Positions 1 through 11,535 of a DNA stretch of 64,000 bases are shown piece by piece. Origin of the DNA: Torymus aiolomorphi (taxonomy: Eukaryota; Arthropoda; Insecta; Hymenoptera; Torymidae); the NCBI GenBank assembly GCA_036365515.1, contig CM070874.1:22518709-22582708 (forward strand). Reading direction: 5' to 3'. The number at the start of each line of letters is the position of its first letter. The first letter of the stretch is position 1. The notes beneath the pieces are model-generated. The model did not search any database and was not told where the DNA came from. It saw only the letters and a list, made by a program, of their open reading frames with translations. The position numbers were made by a program, and so were the translations under genes.

Positions 1-2
1 TG

Positions 3-233
3 TCCGCCTGCAGTTTATTATTTAGAAGACTTGTAGGCGAGGAATTTGACGGTTTTTTTTACGCCGAAGAATTGTGTAGAGCACGTAAAAATTTAACTAC
101 AGACGTTTTTGAAATTGATAAAATTTTGAAAACTAGAGGCAAAGGTTCGTCTAAAGAATATTTTGTGAAGTGGAAAGGATACGGCGATAAGTTCAACTGC
201 TGGATTAGGGCGAATAAATTGAAGAATATATAA
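3..233 (+). CDS. Polinton integrase, C-terminal fragment with chromodomain
   Basis: An open frame enters from the left edge and ends at TAA 231-233, giving 76 residues with no start in view. The second half is a chromodomain: VFEIDKILKTR, then KEYFVKWKGYGDKFNCWI, the aromatic-rich motif that binds methylated histone tails or guides integration. The preceding GEEFDGFFYAEEL stretch resembles the linker before the chromodomain in Polinton-type integrases. Chromoviral Ty3/gypsy integrases also end in chromodomains, but the next two frames favour Polinton. Only 12 bases separate it from the next ATG, a compact arrangement typical of these elements. Confidence 0.7.
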   Translation, partial: SACSLLFRRLVGEEFDGFFYAEELCRARKNLTTDVFEIDKILKTRGKGSSKEYFVKWKGYGDKFNCWIRANKLKNI

Positions 234-245
234 CAAATTTTTAAA

Positions 246-677
246 ATGAAAGATCAGTTTTATATTGTATTGCCGAGCAACAGCAGCATAAATTATTTTG
301 CGGAAAATACCACGACATATTTCATCACACAGATCCCTGAGTAGATACGTCTTCAAGGTTCATGGTCAGTCGCGCTTACGGAGGTTCAAATTCCGCTGAC
401 GTTTCAATACGTGTCTTCCGAGCAACCAAATAGAACAATTTCGCTTAATCTCATTCCACACTCGACTCTAGAGACAAAGGCAAAAAATGTTAGTACTACA
501 GTGTCGCTGATTAGTTCAGGAATTTACAGAGATGTAAACATTATAGTAAGCGAGCTAAATAATTTAAACTTTATAGAGGACCATTTGGAATTCGATATAA
601 GTGACCAAAGTGGTCGTGCAATCCCATTCGATTACGGTACTCTGACGGTGACCCTTGATTTCAAAAAAATTGACTAA
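246..677 (+). pseudogene. Polinton virion-type ORF, broken by an in-frame stop
   Basis: The frame starts at ATG 246 with MKDQFYIVLPSNSSINYF, a recognisable N-terminus of the Polinton structural-module protein (FY.xLPSNSS followed by a 'gxWxVALxExQxP' segment, here SWSVALTEVQIPLTF). A TAG at 342-344 interrupts it after 32 codons. The same frame then continues openly to TAA 675-677, so one nonsense change is the only visible break. At about 143 codons it is short for a capsid protein and may be C-terminally truncated. A capsid or minor-capsid role is an inference from family position. Confidence 0.6.
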
Positions 678-697
678 AGCTCATTTTTAATACAGTA

Positions 698-802
698 ATG
701 GATTGTTACCAAGAATACTTCAACATGCAAGTTGGCGGTGCATATAGTGGAGGGGAGATGTTCGAACGTCCATCCCCCCCCCCCCCGCCACCAAATCACT
801 AA
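698..802 (+). pseudogene. start of a further Polinton virion-type ORF, truncated
   Basis: ATG 698 opens MDCYQEYFNMQVGGAYSGG, which resembles the short Polinton protein beginning MDYYxxYYxxQxGxG with a glycine-rich run. After codon 25 the frame becomes poly-proline encoded by a C tract and stops at TAA 800-802. Family similarity therefore ends at about 772, where tandem-array sequence has replaced the rest. It follows the previous stop by 20 bases. Confidence 0.45.
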
Positions 803-1157
803 TCCTAAAATAAGCAATTGGATAATTTTGTACACTTTTTTTACAATTAATTACAACCACAATCGATTTTTTTACAAGTGTATAAACAAAGTTATAAATA
901 GACAAAAGGGGGGGGGCGGCGGAGAAATATTTCGCCAGCCCCCATATAAAAGAACCACAATTTCCAGAACGGTAACGTAATCTACGATTTATTTACAATT
1001 ATTTACAACCATAAAAAATTGTAAAAGTCGATTATTTATAAAAATTTTAAGCAATAATTTCGCCAGCCCCCCCCCCCCCCCCCCCCATATGCCAAAATCA
1101 ATTTTTCAAAGTGCTAACGTAATCTACGATTTATTTACAATTATTTACAACCATAAA
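770..1157. repeat. C-rich tandem array (~129-bp units), left block
   Basis: Units contain GCCAGCCCCC, a C tract of variable length (up to 20 C at about 1067-1086), the segment AAAATCAATTTTTCAAAG, then TAATCTACGATTTATTTACA and AGTCGATTATTTATAA. The first unit is degenerate and carries a G tract at 907-915. The array breaks exactly at 1157 inside CAACCATAAA and resumes at 2820, so the intervening 1.66 kb is an insertion. Homopolymer lengths may be assembly-sensitive. Confidence 0.8.
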
Positions 1158-2819
1158 CCGCTGCCAATTCATTGGCACGTAGCTTTCTCAAACTTAATTT
1201 ACTGATTCCTTTAATTAATTTTTAATTCCAATATTTAAAATTTAATACTTCAGAAAGACAGAAATAACAAAACTCCAACATAATTTATTCAAATTTTTAT
1301 AGATTATACATTTCCACAAAATTTCACATACATAAACTATATATCACAATTGCCTATAAATTTGCAACTGATATTTAGAGCTCTATGTATTTGAATGTAA
1401 TTTATAGCATTCGAAACATAATTAAATTACCTATATTTTCCAAAAAAATTAATTTTCTAGCTATCACGGTTCTTTTGTTATTAACAAAAATGTAAAAATT
1501 TTAAAATTAAAAAAAATGAGTTTTGGATGTTCAACTATTACGATAGTAAAATTGTCTTATTTGCTTCAAAATTCATTGTACAGGTATATTATTGATAGTT
1601 CTCGGCAGAGTTTTTTGGCAAAATGATTGGTTCATAATTTTCAGAGATATTATAAACTAAAATTATCTTTTTATAAATTAAATTAAATTTAATTATAAAC
1701 TAAATTAAAAAAAAATATAAATTAATCCTCAAGAAATAGATTTTAAAAATGTCTCGAAAAATTTTAACCTCAAATATTTCTGAAATTTATGAACCAATCA
1801 CTTTGCCAAAAGAACTCATCCGAGAACTATCAATAATATACCTCTACAATGAATTTTGAAGCGAATAAGACAATTTTACTCTTGTAATAGTTGAACATAT
1901 AAAACTCATTTTTTTTTCATTTTTCAATTTTTACGTTTTTGTTAATAACAAAAGAACCGTGATAGCTAGAGAATTAATTTTTTTAGAAAATATAGGTAAT
2001 TTAATTCTCTTTCGAATACCACCCACCCCATTTAGATACATAGAGCCGTTCTCGACAAATTACGATTTAAAAAAAAATTGAAAAAAATGTTAACCTCAAA
2101 TATCTTCGAAATTTATGGATCAATCCTTTTGCCCAAAGAACTCACTCGATTGGTATACAAAATCTACCCCTACAAAGAATTCCAAAGTGATTAAGCCAAT
2201 TTTACTATAGTTATTGAATGACAAAAAATATCACTTTTTTTTCATAAATTATTTTTTTTCTCAAAAAATAATGAATAAAAAAACCTAAAAATTTAGTAAG
2301 TTGTAGTACTTAATATCCTTTATAACCGAAAAAATATTCATGTTAATATCTTTTTTTAATTTCGAAATATAACCTATTTACAAAAAATTACGTTTTGATC
2401 AATAACTTATGACGAAATATAGCTACCGACTTTTTTTTTTAAATTGTAGATAATTTTATCCTACATACAGAGAATTCATGATATACAAACAATATTTGTT
2501 CTAAATATTAAAAAAATCGAAAAAAAAATTTTGAAAATTAAAAAATGGCTATAAAAAAAAATTAAATTTTATAAAAATAGAATATTGACCCCAATTGTGG
2601 AAGCAAAATCTAAAAAAATGATCACTCTTCCGTTAAAATCGGTCGAATAGATCATGAGATATCAGCGTATACGGACATACATACACACACACACACACAT
2701 CCATACGGATATTTTCTAAAAATAGTGTATTTCGATTCCAAATTTGCTAAATAACATTTCTAACACATTACTCATAAACTTTTTTTTTTACTATCACAAA
2801 GCTTCCTCTATGAGGAAGC
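1158..2819. mobile_element. 1.66-kb dispersed repeat inserted in the C-rich array
   Basis: It begins CCGCTGCCAATTCATTGGC and ends in a small hairpin (GCTTCCTC/GAGGAAGC, 2801-2819). Array sequence continues on both sides. A diverged copy with the same beginning lies at 61268 and runs to the right window edge. It contains a long imperfect inverted repeat (about 1408-1650 against 1780-2025) and a short CA microsatellite (about 2681-2700). I see no coding capacity. The class is unresolved: there are no clear terminal inverted repeats and no convincing target duplication. Related fragments occur at 24100-24900. Confidence 0.65.
1408..2025. repeat. inverted repeat, ~240-bp arms
   Basis: The left arm (about 1408-1650) contains CTAGCTATCACGGTTCTTTT and TTATTGATAGTTCTCGG. 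The right arm (about 1780-2025) carries the reverse complements AAAAGAACCGTGATAGCTAG and CGAGAACTATCAATAA. The spacer is about 130 bp and AT-rich. Confidence 0.8.
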
Positions 2820-3360
2820 AAAAACTGGTACAAGTCGCTTATTTATAACAATTTTGAGCAATAATTTCGTCAGCCCCCCCATACGCCAAAATCAATTTTT
2901 CAATGTGCTAACGTAATCTACGATTTATTTACAATTATTTGCATCCATAAAAACTGGTAAAAGTCGATTATTTATAACAATTTTAAGCAATAATTTCGAC
3001 AGCCCCCCCCCCATACGCCAAAATCAATTTTTCAAAGCGCTAACGTAATCTACGATTTATTTACAATTATTTACAACCATAAAAAATGGTAGAAGTCGAT
3101 TATTTGTAACAATTTTCAGCAATAATTTCGCCAGACCCCCCACGTACCAAAATCAATTTTTCAAAGCGCTACCATAAACTACGATTCATTTACAATTATT
3201 TGCAACCATAAAAACTGGTAAAAGTCGATTATTTATAACAATTTTAAGCAATAATTTCGCCAGCCCCAAGACGCCAGAATCAATTTTTCAAAGCGCTAAC
3301 GTAATCTACGATTTATTTACAGTTATTTACAAGCAATAATTTCGCCAGCCCCCTCCCCCA
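2820..3360. repeat. C-rich tandem array (~129-bp units), right block
   Basis: This continues the array interrupted at 1157. GCCAGCCCC-type anchors recur near 2870, 2998, 3130 and 3260, with a shorter last unit near 3345. Spacing is about 128-132 bp. The final C tract abuts a mariner fragment at 3361. Confidence 0.8.
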
Positions 3361-3856
3361 GCCAATCGAGATGCCGATGTCATCAGCAACTTCTCTAATG
3401 GTGATTCGACGATTCTCCAACACCATTTTTTTCACTTCTTGAACGTTTCTATCAGTTATTGACGTACTGGGGCGTCCAGAACGAGGTTCGTCATTGGCAT
3501 CTTCTCGGCCTTCTTGGAAAAGCTTGTACCACTTATAAACATTTTTTTTGCTCAGAGTAGACTCACCGTATGCCACTGCCAACATTTCAAGTGCTTTGGA
3601 GCACTTAATTCCATTTTTTATACTAAATTTGATGCAAATTCTTTTATCTATTTTTTTCGACAGCAGAAAATCGCCGAGCACACAAAAACACTTCTAAACT
3701 TTATGCTTCTCACAAACAAACAAAGAATGCTATAAACTTGAAACTGTGAACATATGTTCGGGACGTGTGTACCAATATAAGAAAAAAAAACGAAAATCGA
3801 CTGCAGGTATCCCGCGAAATTCAAAAAGTCACCTTACTTTTTGAACACACCACGTA
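3361..3856 (-). mobile_element. mariner element, 5' half only
   Basis: Read on the minus strand, the element begins near 3856 at a TA followed by CGTGGTGTGTTCAAAAAGTA, the usual kind of mariner terminal repeat. A short leader follows, then the transposase N-terminus. Homology stops at 3361, where the C-rich array starts. The 3' half with the catalytic triad and the right terminal repeat is missing. Confidence 0.75.
3362..3681 (-). pseudogene. mariner transposase, N-terminal HTH fragment
   Basis: About 107 residues of the paired-like DNA-binding region survive. The first helix-turn-helix lies around IKFSIKNGIKCSKALEML and LSKKNVYKWYKLFQEGRED. A GRPS hinge (EPRSGRPSTS) follows, then the second helix-turn-helix (RRITIREVADDIGISIGW). 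These are hallmarks of mariner transposases, in which this half binds the terminal repeat. The DDD catalytic domain is absent. The frame runs on for 15 codons into the adjacent tandem array before a stop, and those residues are not mariner. The true start may be upstream of the ATG at 3681. Confidence 0.8.
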
Positions 3857-4040
3857 TGCGTGGAAATCGCGTCACCAGGTTACTTGGGTTTAAAAATTAT
3901 TTGAATAATCGTTTTGCTTATTTTTTCATGTCTACATGACTCCCTTATATGCGTGGACCTCATATCCCCCGCTTACTTGGGTTTAAAAATTATTTAAATT
4001 ATCGTTTGGCTTATTTTTTCATGTCTACAAGGCTCCCCCC
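3855..4040. repeat. two tandem copies of a ~95-bp unit
   Basis: Both copies start ATGCGTGGA and share ACTTGGGTTTAAAAATTATT and TTATTTTTTCATGTCTACA. They lie at about 3855-3949 and 3950-4040, with roughly a dozen differences. They sit between the mariner fragment and the large satellite. Confidence 0.8.
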
Positions 4041-6724
4041 CATAAAAAACGAAAGGTTTTGATGAAAGTTTCAAAAAAATATTTCTTGAAAATCTTGCAG
4101 GAAGCTTGCTACAACATAACATAAACTATGCAGAAATATTTTAACTATGCAGAATTATTTTTACAAACGTTTCATAGAAACATTACAGAAAAGTCTTAAA
4201 AACATTTCATGAAAACTTCATATTACAGACAATAAAATATTTCAGGAAATATTTCAGCAAGGATTCAGAAACAATTCAAGAAACATTTCATGTAACCTTG
4301 TAGTATAGAAACACGACATATTACGTGAAATATTTTTGAAATGTTATAGAAAGGTTTTTTGAATTCATCAAAATTGCCAATCCAAAACCTGTCGAGTAAT
4401 ATTTCAAAAACCTTGCAGTAACATTTCAGGAATTAATTCTTGAAAGTTGGTCGCAACATTCACAGTATTATTTCCTGTAAAGTTTTCAAAAGGTTTTTAA
4501 AATATTTCTACTTTGGTTCGAAGGTGTCAAAAAAATATTTCAAGAAATATTCCTGCAAATTTATCCAAACTTTACACGAAATGTTTCTCAAAGTATTTCT
4601 GTTAAGAAACTTGAAATGTTCCGTGAAATATTTTTGAAATATTTTAGAACGATTTCTTGAATCGATCAAAATTGCCAATCCAAAACCTGTCGAGTAATAT
4701 TTCAAAAACCTTGCAGTAACATTTCAGGAATTAATTCTTGAAAGTTTGTCGCAACATTCCCAGTATTATTTTCTGTAAAGTTTTCAAAAGATTTTTAAAA
4801 TATTTCTTCTTTAGTTCGAAGGTGTCAAAAAAATATTTCAAGAAATATTCCTGCAACTTTATCCAAACTTTACACGAAATGTTTCTGAAAATATTTCTGT
4901 TAAGAAACTTGAAATGTTGCGTGAAATATTTTTGAAATGTTCTAGAAAGCTTTCTTGAATCGATCAAAATTGCCAATCCAAAACCTGTCGAGTAATATTT
5001 CAAAAACCTTGCAGTAACATTTCAGGAATTAATTCTTGAAAGTTTGTCGCAACATTCCCAGTATTATTTCCTGTAAAGTTTTCAAAAGATTTTTTAAATA
5101 TTTCTTCTTTGGTTCGAAGGTGTCAACAAAATATTTCAAGAAATATTCCTGCACCTTTATCCAAACTTTACACGATAGTTTCTGAAAATATTTCTGTTAA
5201 GAAACTTGAAATATTGCGTGAACTATTTTTGAAAGGTTCTAGAAAGGTTTCTTGAATCGATCAAAATTGCCAATCCAAAACCTGTCGAGTAATATTTCAA
5301 ATACCTTGCAGTAACATTTCAGGAATTAATTCTTAAAAGTTTTTCGCAACATTCACATTATTATTTCCTGTAAAGTTTTCAAAAGATATATAAAATATTT
5401 CTACTTTAGTTTGAAGGTGACAAAAAACCATTTCAAGAAATATTCCTGCAACTTTTTCTAAACTTAACACGAAATATTTTCGAAAATATTTCTGTTAAGA
5501 AACTTGAAATTTTGCGTGAAATATTTCGGAAATGATTCTGGAAAGGTTTCTTCAGTCGGACGAAAATACCGATCACAAACATTTCGAGTAATATTTCGAA
5601 AACCTTGCAGTAATATTTCAGGAATTAATTCTTAAAAGTTTATCGCAACATTGCCAGTATTATTTCGTGTAAAGATTTCAAAAGATTTTTAAAATATTTC
5701 TTCTTTGGTTCGAAGGCGTCAAAAAAATATTTCAAGAAATATTCCTGCAACTTTATTCAAACTTTACACGAAATGTTTCTGAAAATATTTCTGTTAAGAA
5801 ACTTGAAATGTTGCGTGAAATATTTCGGAAATGATTCTGGAAAGGTTTCTTCAGTCGGACGAAAATGCCGATCACAAACATTTCGAGTAATATTTCGAAA
5901 ACCTTGCAGTAATGATTTCAGGAATTAATTCTTAAAAGTTTATCCCAACATTGCCAGTATTATTTCGTGTAAAGATTTCAAAAGATTTTTAAAATATTTC
6001 TTCTTTGGTTCGAAGGCGTCAAAAAAATATTTCAAGAAATATTCCTGCAACTTTATCCAAACTTTACACGAAATGTTTCTGAATATATTTCTGTTAAGGA
6101 ACTTGAAATGTTGCGTAAAATATTTCGGAAATGATTCTGGAAAGGTTTCTTCAGTCGGACAAATTGCCGATCACAAACATTTCGAGTAATATTTCAAAAA
6201 CCTTGCAGTAACATTTCAGGAATTAATTCTTGAAAGTTTGTCGCAACATTCCCAGTATTATTTCCTGTAAAGTTTTCAAAAGATTTTTAAAATATTTCTT
6301 CTTTAGATCGAAGGTGTCAAAAAAATATTTCAAGAAATATTCCTGCAACTTTATCCAAACTTTACACGAAATATTTCTGAAAATATTTCTGTTAAGAAAC
6401 TTGAAATGTTGCGTGAAATATTTTTGAAATGTTCTAGAAAGGTTTCTTGAATCGATCAAAATTGCCAATCCAAAACCTGTCGAGTAATATTTCAAAAACC
6501 TTGCAGTAACATTTCAGGAATTAATTCTTGAAAGTTTGTCGCAACATTCCCAGTATTATTTCCTGTAAAGTTTTCAAAAGATTTTTAAAATATTTCTTCT
6601 TTAGTTCGAAGGTGTCAAAAAAATATTTCAAGAAATATTCCTGCAACTTTATCCAAACTTTACACGAAATGTTTCTGAAAATATTTCTCTTAAGAGACTT
6701 GAAATGTGGCGTGAAATATTTTTT

Positions 6725-7137
6725 TTGTCACACAAGTACGTTTTTCGCGTTTTCTTGACCTATTATGCGAGCTGAAAGTGATCGTTTATAGACCGGCGGG
6801 CAAAAAAACTTTTTTTTGCCCGCTACGGTGAGCAGCGGGCAAAAAAAATTCTATTTGCCCACTCCGGTGCAGCAGCGGGCAAAAAAAATTCTTTTTTGCC
6901 CGCTGCCCATAAGCTTCGTTTAAAAAAAAAACGCGAAAAAGAATACTTGTGTTACAAAAAATTTGGTGTGTGCCAAGGGCTAAGTGGGTTTTTTGACCCC
7001 GTGTGGTTGCAGTACTCGTCTTCGGTTCTCAAACGCACTCGCCTTCGGCTCGTGCTAACTCACCTTCGACTCGTACTGCAACCCCACACTCGGTCTAAAG
7101 AAACCCACTTCACGCCCTTGGCACACAATATACTATG
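6725..7137. mobile_element. palindromic insert in satellite, copy 1
   Basis: It interrupts a satellite unit between GAAATATTTTT and AATGTTCTAG. It is made of two adjoining foldbacks. The first (about 6725-6962) has ends like CACAAGTACGTTTTTCGCG against CGCGAAAAAGAATACTTGTG and encloses three short hairpins built from GCGGGCAAAAAAA/TTTTTTTGCCCGC. The second (about 6963-7135) has ends GTGTGTGCCAAGGG / CCCTTGGCACACA around GC-rich CTCGTCTTCGG / CGCCTTCGGCTCG motifs. No coding function is proposed for the open frame across it. Confidence 0.85.
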
Positions 7138-8030
7138 TAATGTTCTAGAAAGGTTTCTTGAATCGATCAAAATGGCCAATCCAAAACCTGTCGAGTAAAA
7201 TTTGAAAAACCTTGCCGTAACATTTCAGAAATTAATTCTTGAAAGTTTGTCGCAACATTCCCAGTATTATTTCCTGTAAAGTTTCCAAAACATTTTTAAA
7301 ATATTTCTTCTTTGGTTCGAAGGTGTCAAAAAAATATTTCAAGAAATATTCCTGCAACTTTATCCAAACTTTACACGATAGTTTCTGAAAATATTTCTGT
7401 TAAGGAACTTGAAATATTGCGTGAAATATTTTTGAAAGGTGCTAGAAAGGTTTCTTGAATCGATCAAAATTGCCAATCCAAAACCTGTCGAGTAATATTT
7501 CAAAAACCTTGCAGTAACATTTCAGGAATTAATTCTTAAAAGTTTTTCGCAACATTCACATTATTATTTCCTGTAAAGTTTTCAAAAGATATTTAAAATA
7601 TTTCTACTTTAGTTTGAAGGTGTCAAAAAAATATTTCAAGAAATATTCCTGCAACTTTATCCAAACTTTACACGAAATGTTTCTGAAAATATTTCTGTTA
7701 AGAAACTTGAAATGTTGCGTGAAATATTTTTGAAATGTTCTAGAAAGGTTTCTTGAATCGATCAAAATTGCCAATCCAAAACCTGTCGAGTAATATTTCA
7801 AAAACCTTGCAGTAACATTTCAGGAATTAATTCTTGCAAGTTTGTCGCAACATTCCCAGTATTATTTCCTGTAAAGTTTTCAAAAGATTTTTAAAATATT
7901 TCTTCTTTAGTTCGAAGGTGTCAAAAAAATATTTCAAGAAATATTCCTGCAACTTTATCCAAACTTTACACGAAATGTTTCTGAAAATATTTCTGTTAAG
8001 AGACTTGAAATGTGGCGTGAAATATTTTTT

Positions 8031-8443
8031 TTGTCACACAAGTACGTTTTTCGCGTTTTCTTGACCTATTATGCGAGCTGAAAGTGATCGTTTATAGACC
8101 GGCGGGCAAAAAAACTTTTTTTTGCCCGCTACGGTGAGCAGCGGGCAAAAGAAATTCTATTTGCCCACTCCGGTGCAGCAGCGGGCAAAAAAAATTCTTT
8201 TTTGCCCGCTGCCCATAAGCTTCGTTTAAAAAAAAAACGCGAAAAAGAATACTTGTGTTACAAAAAATTTGGTGTGTGCCAAGGGCTAAGTGGGTTTTTT
8301 GACCCCGTGTGGTTGCAGTACTCGTCTTCGGTTCTCAAACGCACTCGCCTTCGGCTCGTGCTAACTCACCTTCGACTCGTACTGCAACCCCACACTCGGT
8401 CTAAAGAAACCCACTTCACGCCCTTGGCACACAATATACTATG
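8031..8443. mobile_element. palindromic insert in satellite, copy 2
   Basis: Almost identical to copy 1 and at the same position in the satellite unit, 1306 bp downstream. It was therefore copied together with its surrounding units rather than inserted independently. Confidence 0.85.
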
Positions 8444-11124
8444 TAATGTTCTAGAAAGGTTTCTTGAATCGATCAAAATGGCCAATCCAAAACCTGTCGA
8501 GTAAAATTTGAAAAACCTTGCCGTAACATTTCAGAAATTAATTCTTGAAAGTTTGTCGCAACATTCCCAGTATTATTTCCTGTAAAGTTTTCAAAAGATT
8601 TTTAAAATATTTCTTCTTTGGTTCGAAGGTGTCAAAAAAATATTTCAAGAAATATTCCTGCAACTTTATCCAAACTTTACACGATAGTTTCTGAAAATAT
8701 TTCTGTTAAGGAACTTGAAATATTGCGTGAAATATTTTTGAAAGGTGCTAGAAAGGTTTCTTGAATCGATCAAAATTGCCAATCCAAAACCTGTCGAGTA
8801 ATATTTCAAAAACCTTGCAGTAACATTTCAGGAATTAATTCTTAAAAGTTTTTCGCAACATTCACATTATTATTTCCTGTAAAGTTTTCAAAAGATATTT
8901 AAAATATTTCTACTTTAGTTTGAAGGTGACAAAAAACCATTTCAAGAAATATTCCTGCAACTTTATCCAAACTTTACACGATAGTTTCTGAAAATATTTC
9001 TGTTAAGGAACTTGAAATATTGCGTGAAATATTTTTGAAAGGTGCTAGAAAGGTTTCTTGAATCGATCAAAATTGCCAATCCAAAACCTGTCGAGTAATA
9101 TTTCAAAAACCTTGCAGTAACATTTCAGGAATTAATTCTTAAAAGTTTTTCGCAACATTCACATTATTATTTCCTGTAAAGTTTTCAAAAGATTTTTAAA
9201 ATATTTCTTCTTTAGTTCGAAGGTGTCAAAAAAATATTTCAAGAAATATTCCTGCAACTTTATCCAAACTTTACACGAAATGTTTCTGAAAATATTTCTG
9301 TTAAGAAACTTGAAATGTTGCGTGAAATATTTTTGAAATGTTCTAAAAAGGTTTCTTGAATCGATCAAAATTGCCAATCCAAAACCTGTCGAGTAATATT
9401 TCAAAAACCTTGCAGTAACATTTCAGGAATTAATTCTTGAAAGTTTGTCGCAACATTCACATTATTATTTCCTGTAAAGTTTTCAAAAGATTTTTTAAAT
9501 ATTTCTTCTTTGGTTCGAAGGTGTCAACAAAATATTTCAAGAAATATTCCTGCACCTTTATCCAAACTTTACACGATAGTTTCTGAAAATATTTCTGTTA
9601 AGAAACTTGAAATATTGCGTGAACTATTTTTGAAAGGTTCTAGAAAGGTTTCTTGAATCGATCAAAATTGCCAATCCAAAACCTGTCGAGTAATATTTCA
9701 AATACCTTGCAGTAACATTTCAGGAATTAATTCTTAAAAGTTTTTCGCAACATTCACATTATTATTTCCTGTAAAGATTTCAAAAGATATTTAAAATATT
9801 TCTACTTTAGTTTGAAGGTGACAAAAAACCATTTCAAGAAATATTCCTGCAACTTTTTCTAAACTTAACACGAAATATTTTCGAAAATATTTCTGTTAAG
9901 AAACTTGAAATTTTGCGTGAAATATTTCGGAAATGATTCTGGAAAGGTTTCTTCAGTCGGACGAAAATACCGATCACAAACATTTCGAGTAATATTTCGA
10001 AAACCTTGCAGTAATATTTCAGGAATTAATTCTTAAAAGTTTATCGCAACATTGCCAGTATTATTTCGTGTAAAGATTTCAAAAGATTTTTAAAATATTT
10101 CTTCTTTGGTTCGAAGGCGTCAAAAAAATATTTCAAGAAATATTCCTGCAACTTTATTCAAACTTTACACGAAATGTTTCTGAAAATATTTCTGTTAAGA
10201 AACTTGAAATGTTGCGTGAAATATTTCGGAAATGATTCTGGAAAGGTTTCTTCAGTCGGACGAAAATGCCGATCACAAACATTTCGAGTAATATTTCGAA
10301 AACCTTGCAGTAATATTTCAGGAATTAATTCTTAAAAGTTTATCCCATCATTGCCAGTATTATTTCGTGTAAAGATTTCAAAAGATTTTTAAAATATTTC
10401 TTCTTTGGTTCGAAGGCGTCAAAAAAATATTTCAAGAAATATTCCTGCAACTTTATCCAAACTTTACACGAAATGTTTCTGAATATATTTCTGTTAAGGA
10501 ACTTGAAATGTTGCGTAAAATATTTCGGAAATGATTCTGGAAAGGTTTCTTCAGTCGGACGAAATTGCCGATCACAAACATTTCGAGTAATATTTCAAAA
10601 ACCTTGCAGTAACATTTCAGGAATTAATTCTTGAAAGTTTGTCGCAACATTCCCAGTATTATTTCCTGTAAAGTTTTCAAAAGATTTTTAAAATATTTCT
10701 TCTTTAGATCGAAGGTGTCAAAAAAATATTTCAAGAAATATTCCTGCAACTTTATCCAAACTTTACACGAAATGTTTCTGAAAATATTTCTGTTAAGAAA
10801 CTTGAAATGTTGCGTGAAATATTTTTGAAATGTTCTAGAAAGGTTTCTTGAATCGATCAAAATTGCCAATCCAAAACCTGTCGAGTAATATTTCAAAAAC
10901 CTTGCAGTAACATTTCAGGAATTAATTCTTGAAAGTTTGTCGCAACATTCCCAGTATTATTTCCTGTAAAGTTTTCAAAAGATTTTTAAAATATTTCTTC
11001 TTTAGTGCGAAGGTGTCAAAAAATATTTCAAGAAATATTCCTGCAACTTTATCCAAACTTTACACGAAATGTTTCTGAAAATATTTCTGTTAAGAGACTT
11101 GAAATGTGGCGTGAAATATTTTTT

Positions 11125-11535
11125 TTGTCACACAAGTACGTTTTTCGCGTTTTCTTGACCTATTATGCGAGCTGAAAGTGATCGTTTATAGACCGGCGGG
11201 CAAAAAAACTTTTTTTTGCCCGCTACGGTGAGCAGCGGGCAAAAGAAATTCTATTTGCCCACTCCGGTGCAGCAGCGGGCAAAAAAAGTTCTTTTTGCCC
11301 GCTGCCCATAAGCTTCGTTTAAAAAAAAAACGCGAAAAAGAATACTTGTGTTACAAAAAATTTGGTGTGTGCCAAGGGCTAAGTGGGTTTTTGACCCCGT
11401 GTGGTTGCAGTACTCGTCTTCGGTTCTCAAACGCACTCGCCTTCGGCTCGTGCTAACTCACCTTCGACTCGTACTGCAACCCCACACTCGGTCTAAAGAA
11501 ACCCACTTCACGCCCTTGGCACACAATATACTATG
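11125..11535. mobile_element. palindromic insert in satellite, copy 3
   Basis: Same insert and same junctions, about 4400 bp after copy 1. It has small length differences in its A/T homopolymers, which shift the reading frame across it. It lies in the larger duplicated block (about 5085-7600 against 9486-12000). Confidence 0.85.

Larger units (their letters stand above)
1..775 (+). mobile_element. Polinton/Maverick remnant, truncated on both sides
   Basis: Three consecutive plus-strand reading frames match the order integrase end, virion-type ORF, small virion-type ORF expected in Polinton/Maverick DNA transposons. The left side runs out of the window. On the right the third frame dissolves into a C tract at about 773, where a C-rich tandem array begins. 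One frame carries an in-frame stop, so this is a dead copy. Assignment rests on the chromodomain-ended integrase and on the characteristic N-termini of the two following frames, recalled as family features rather than searched. Confidence 0.7.

Noticed and set aside
720..980. Opposing proline- or glycine-rich ORFs at the C/G tracts
   Set aside because: They are produced by the homopolymer runs, and the real signal in that interval is the truncated Polinton frame starting at 698.
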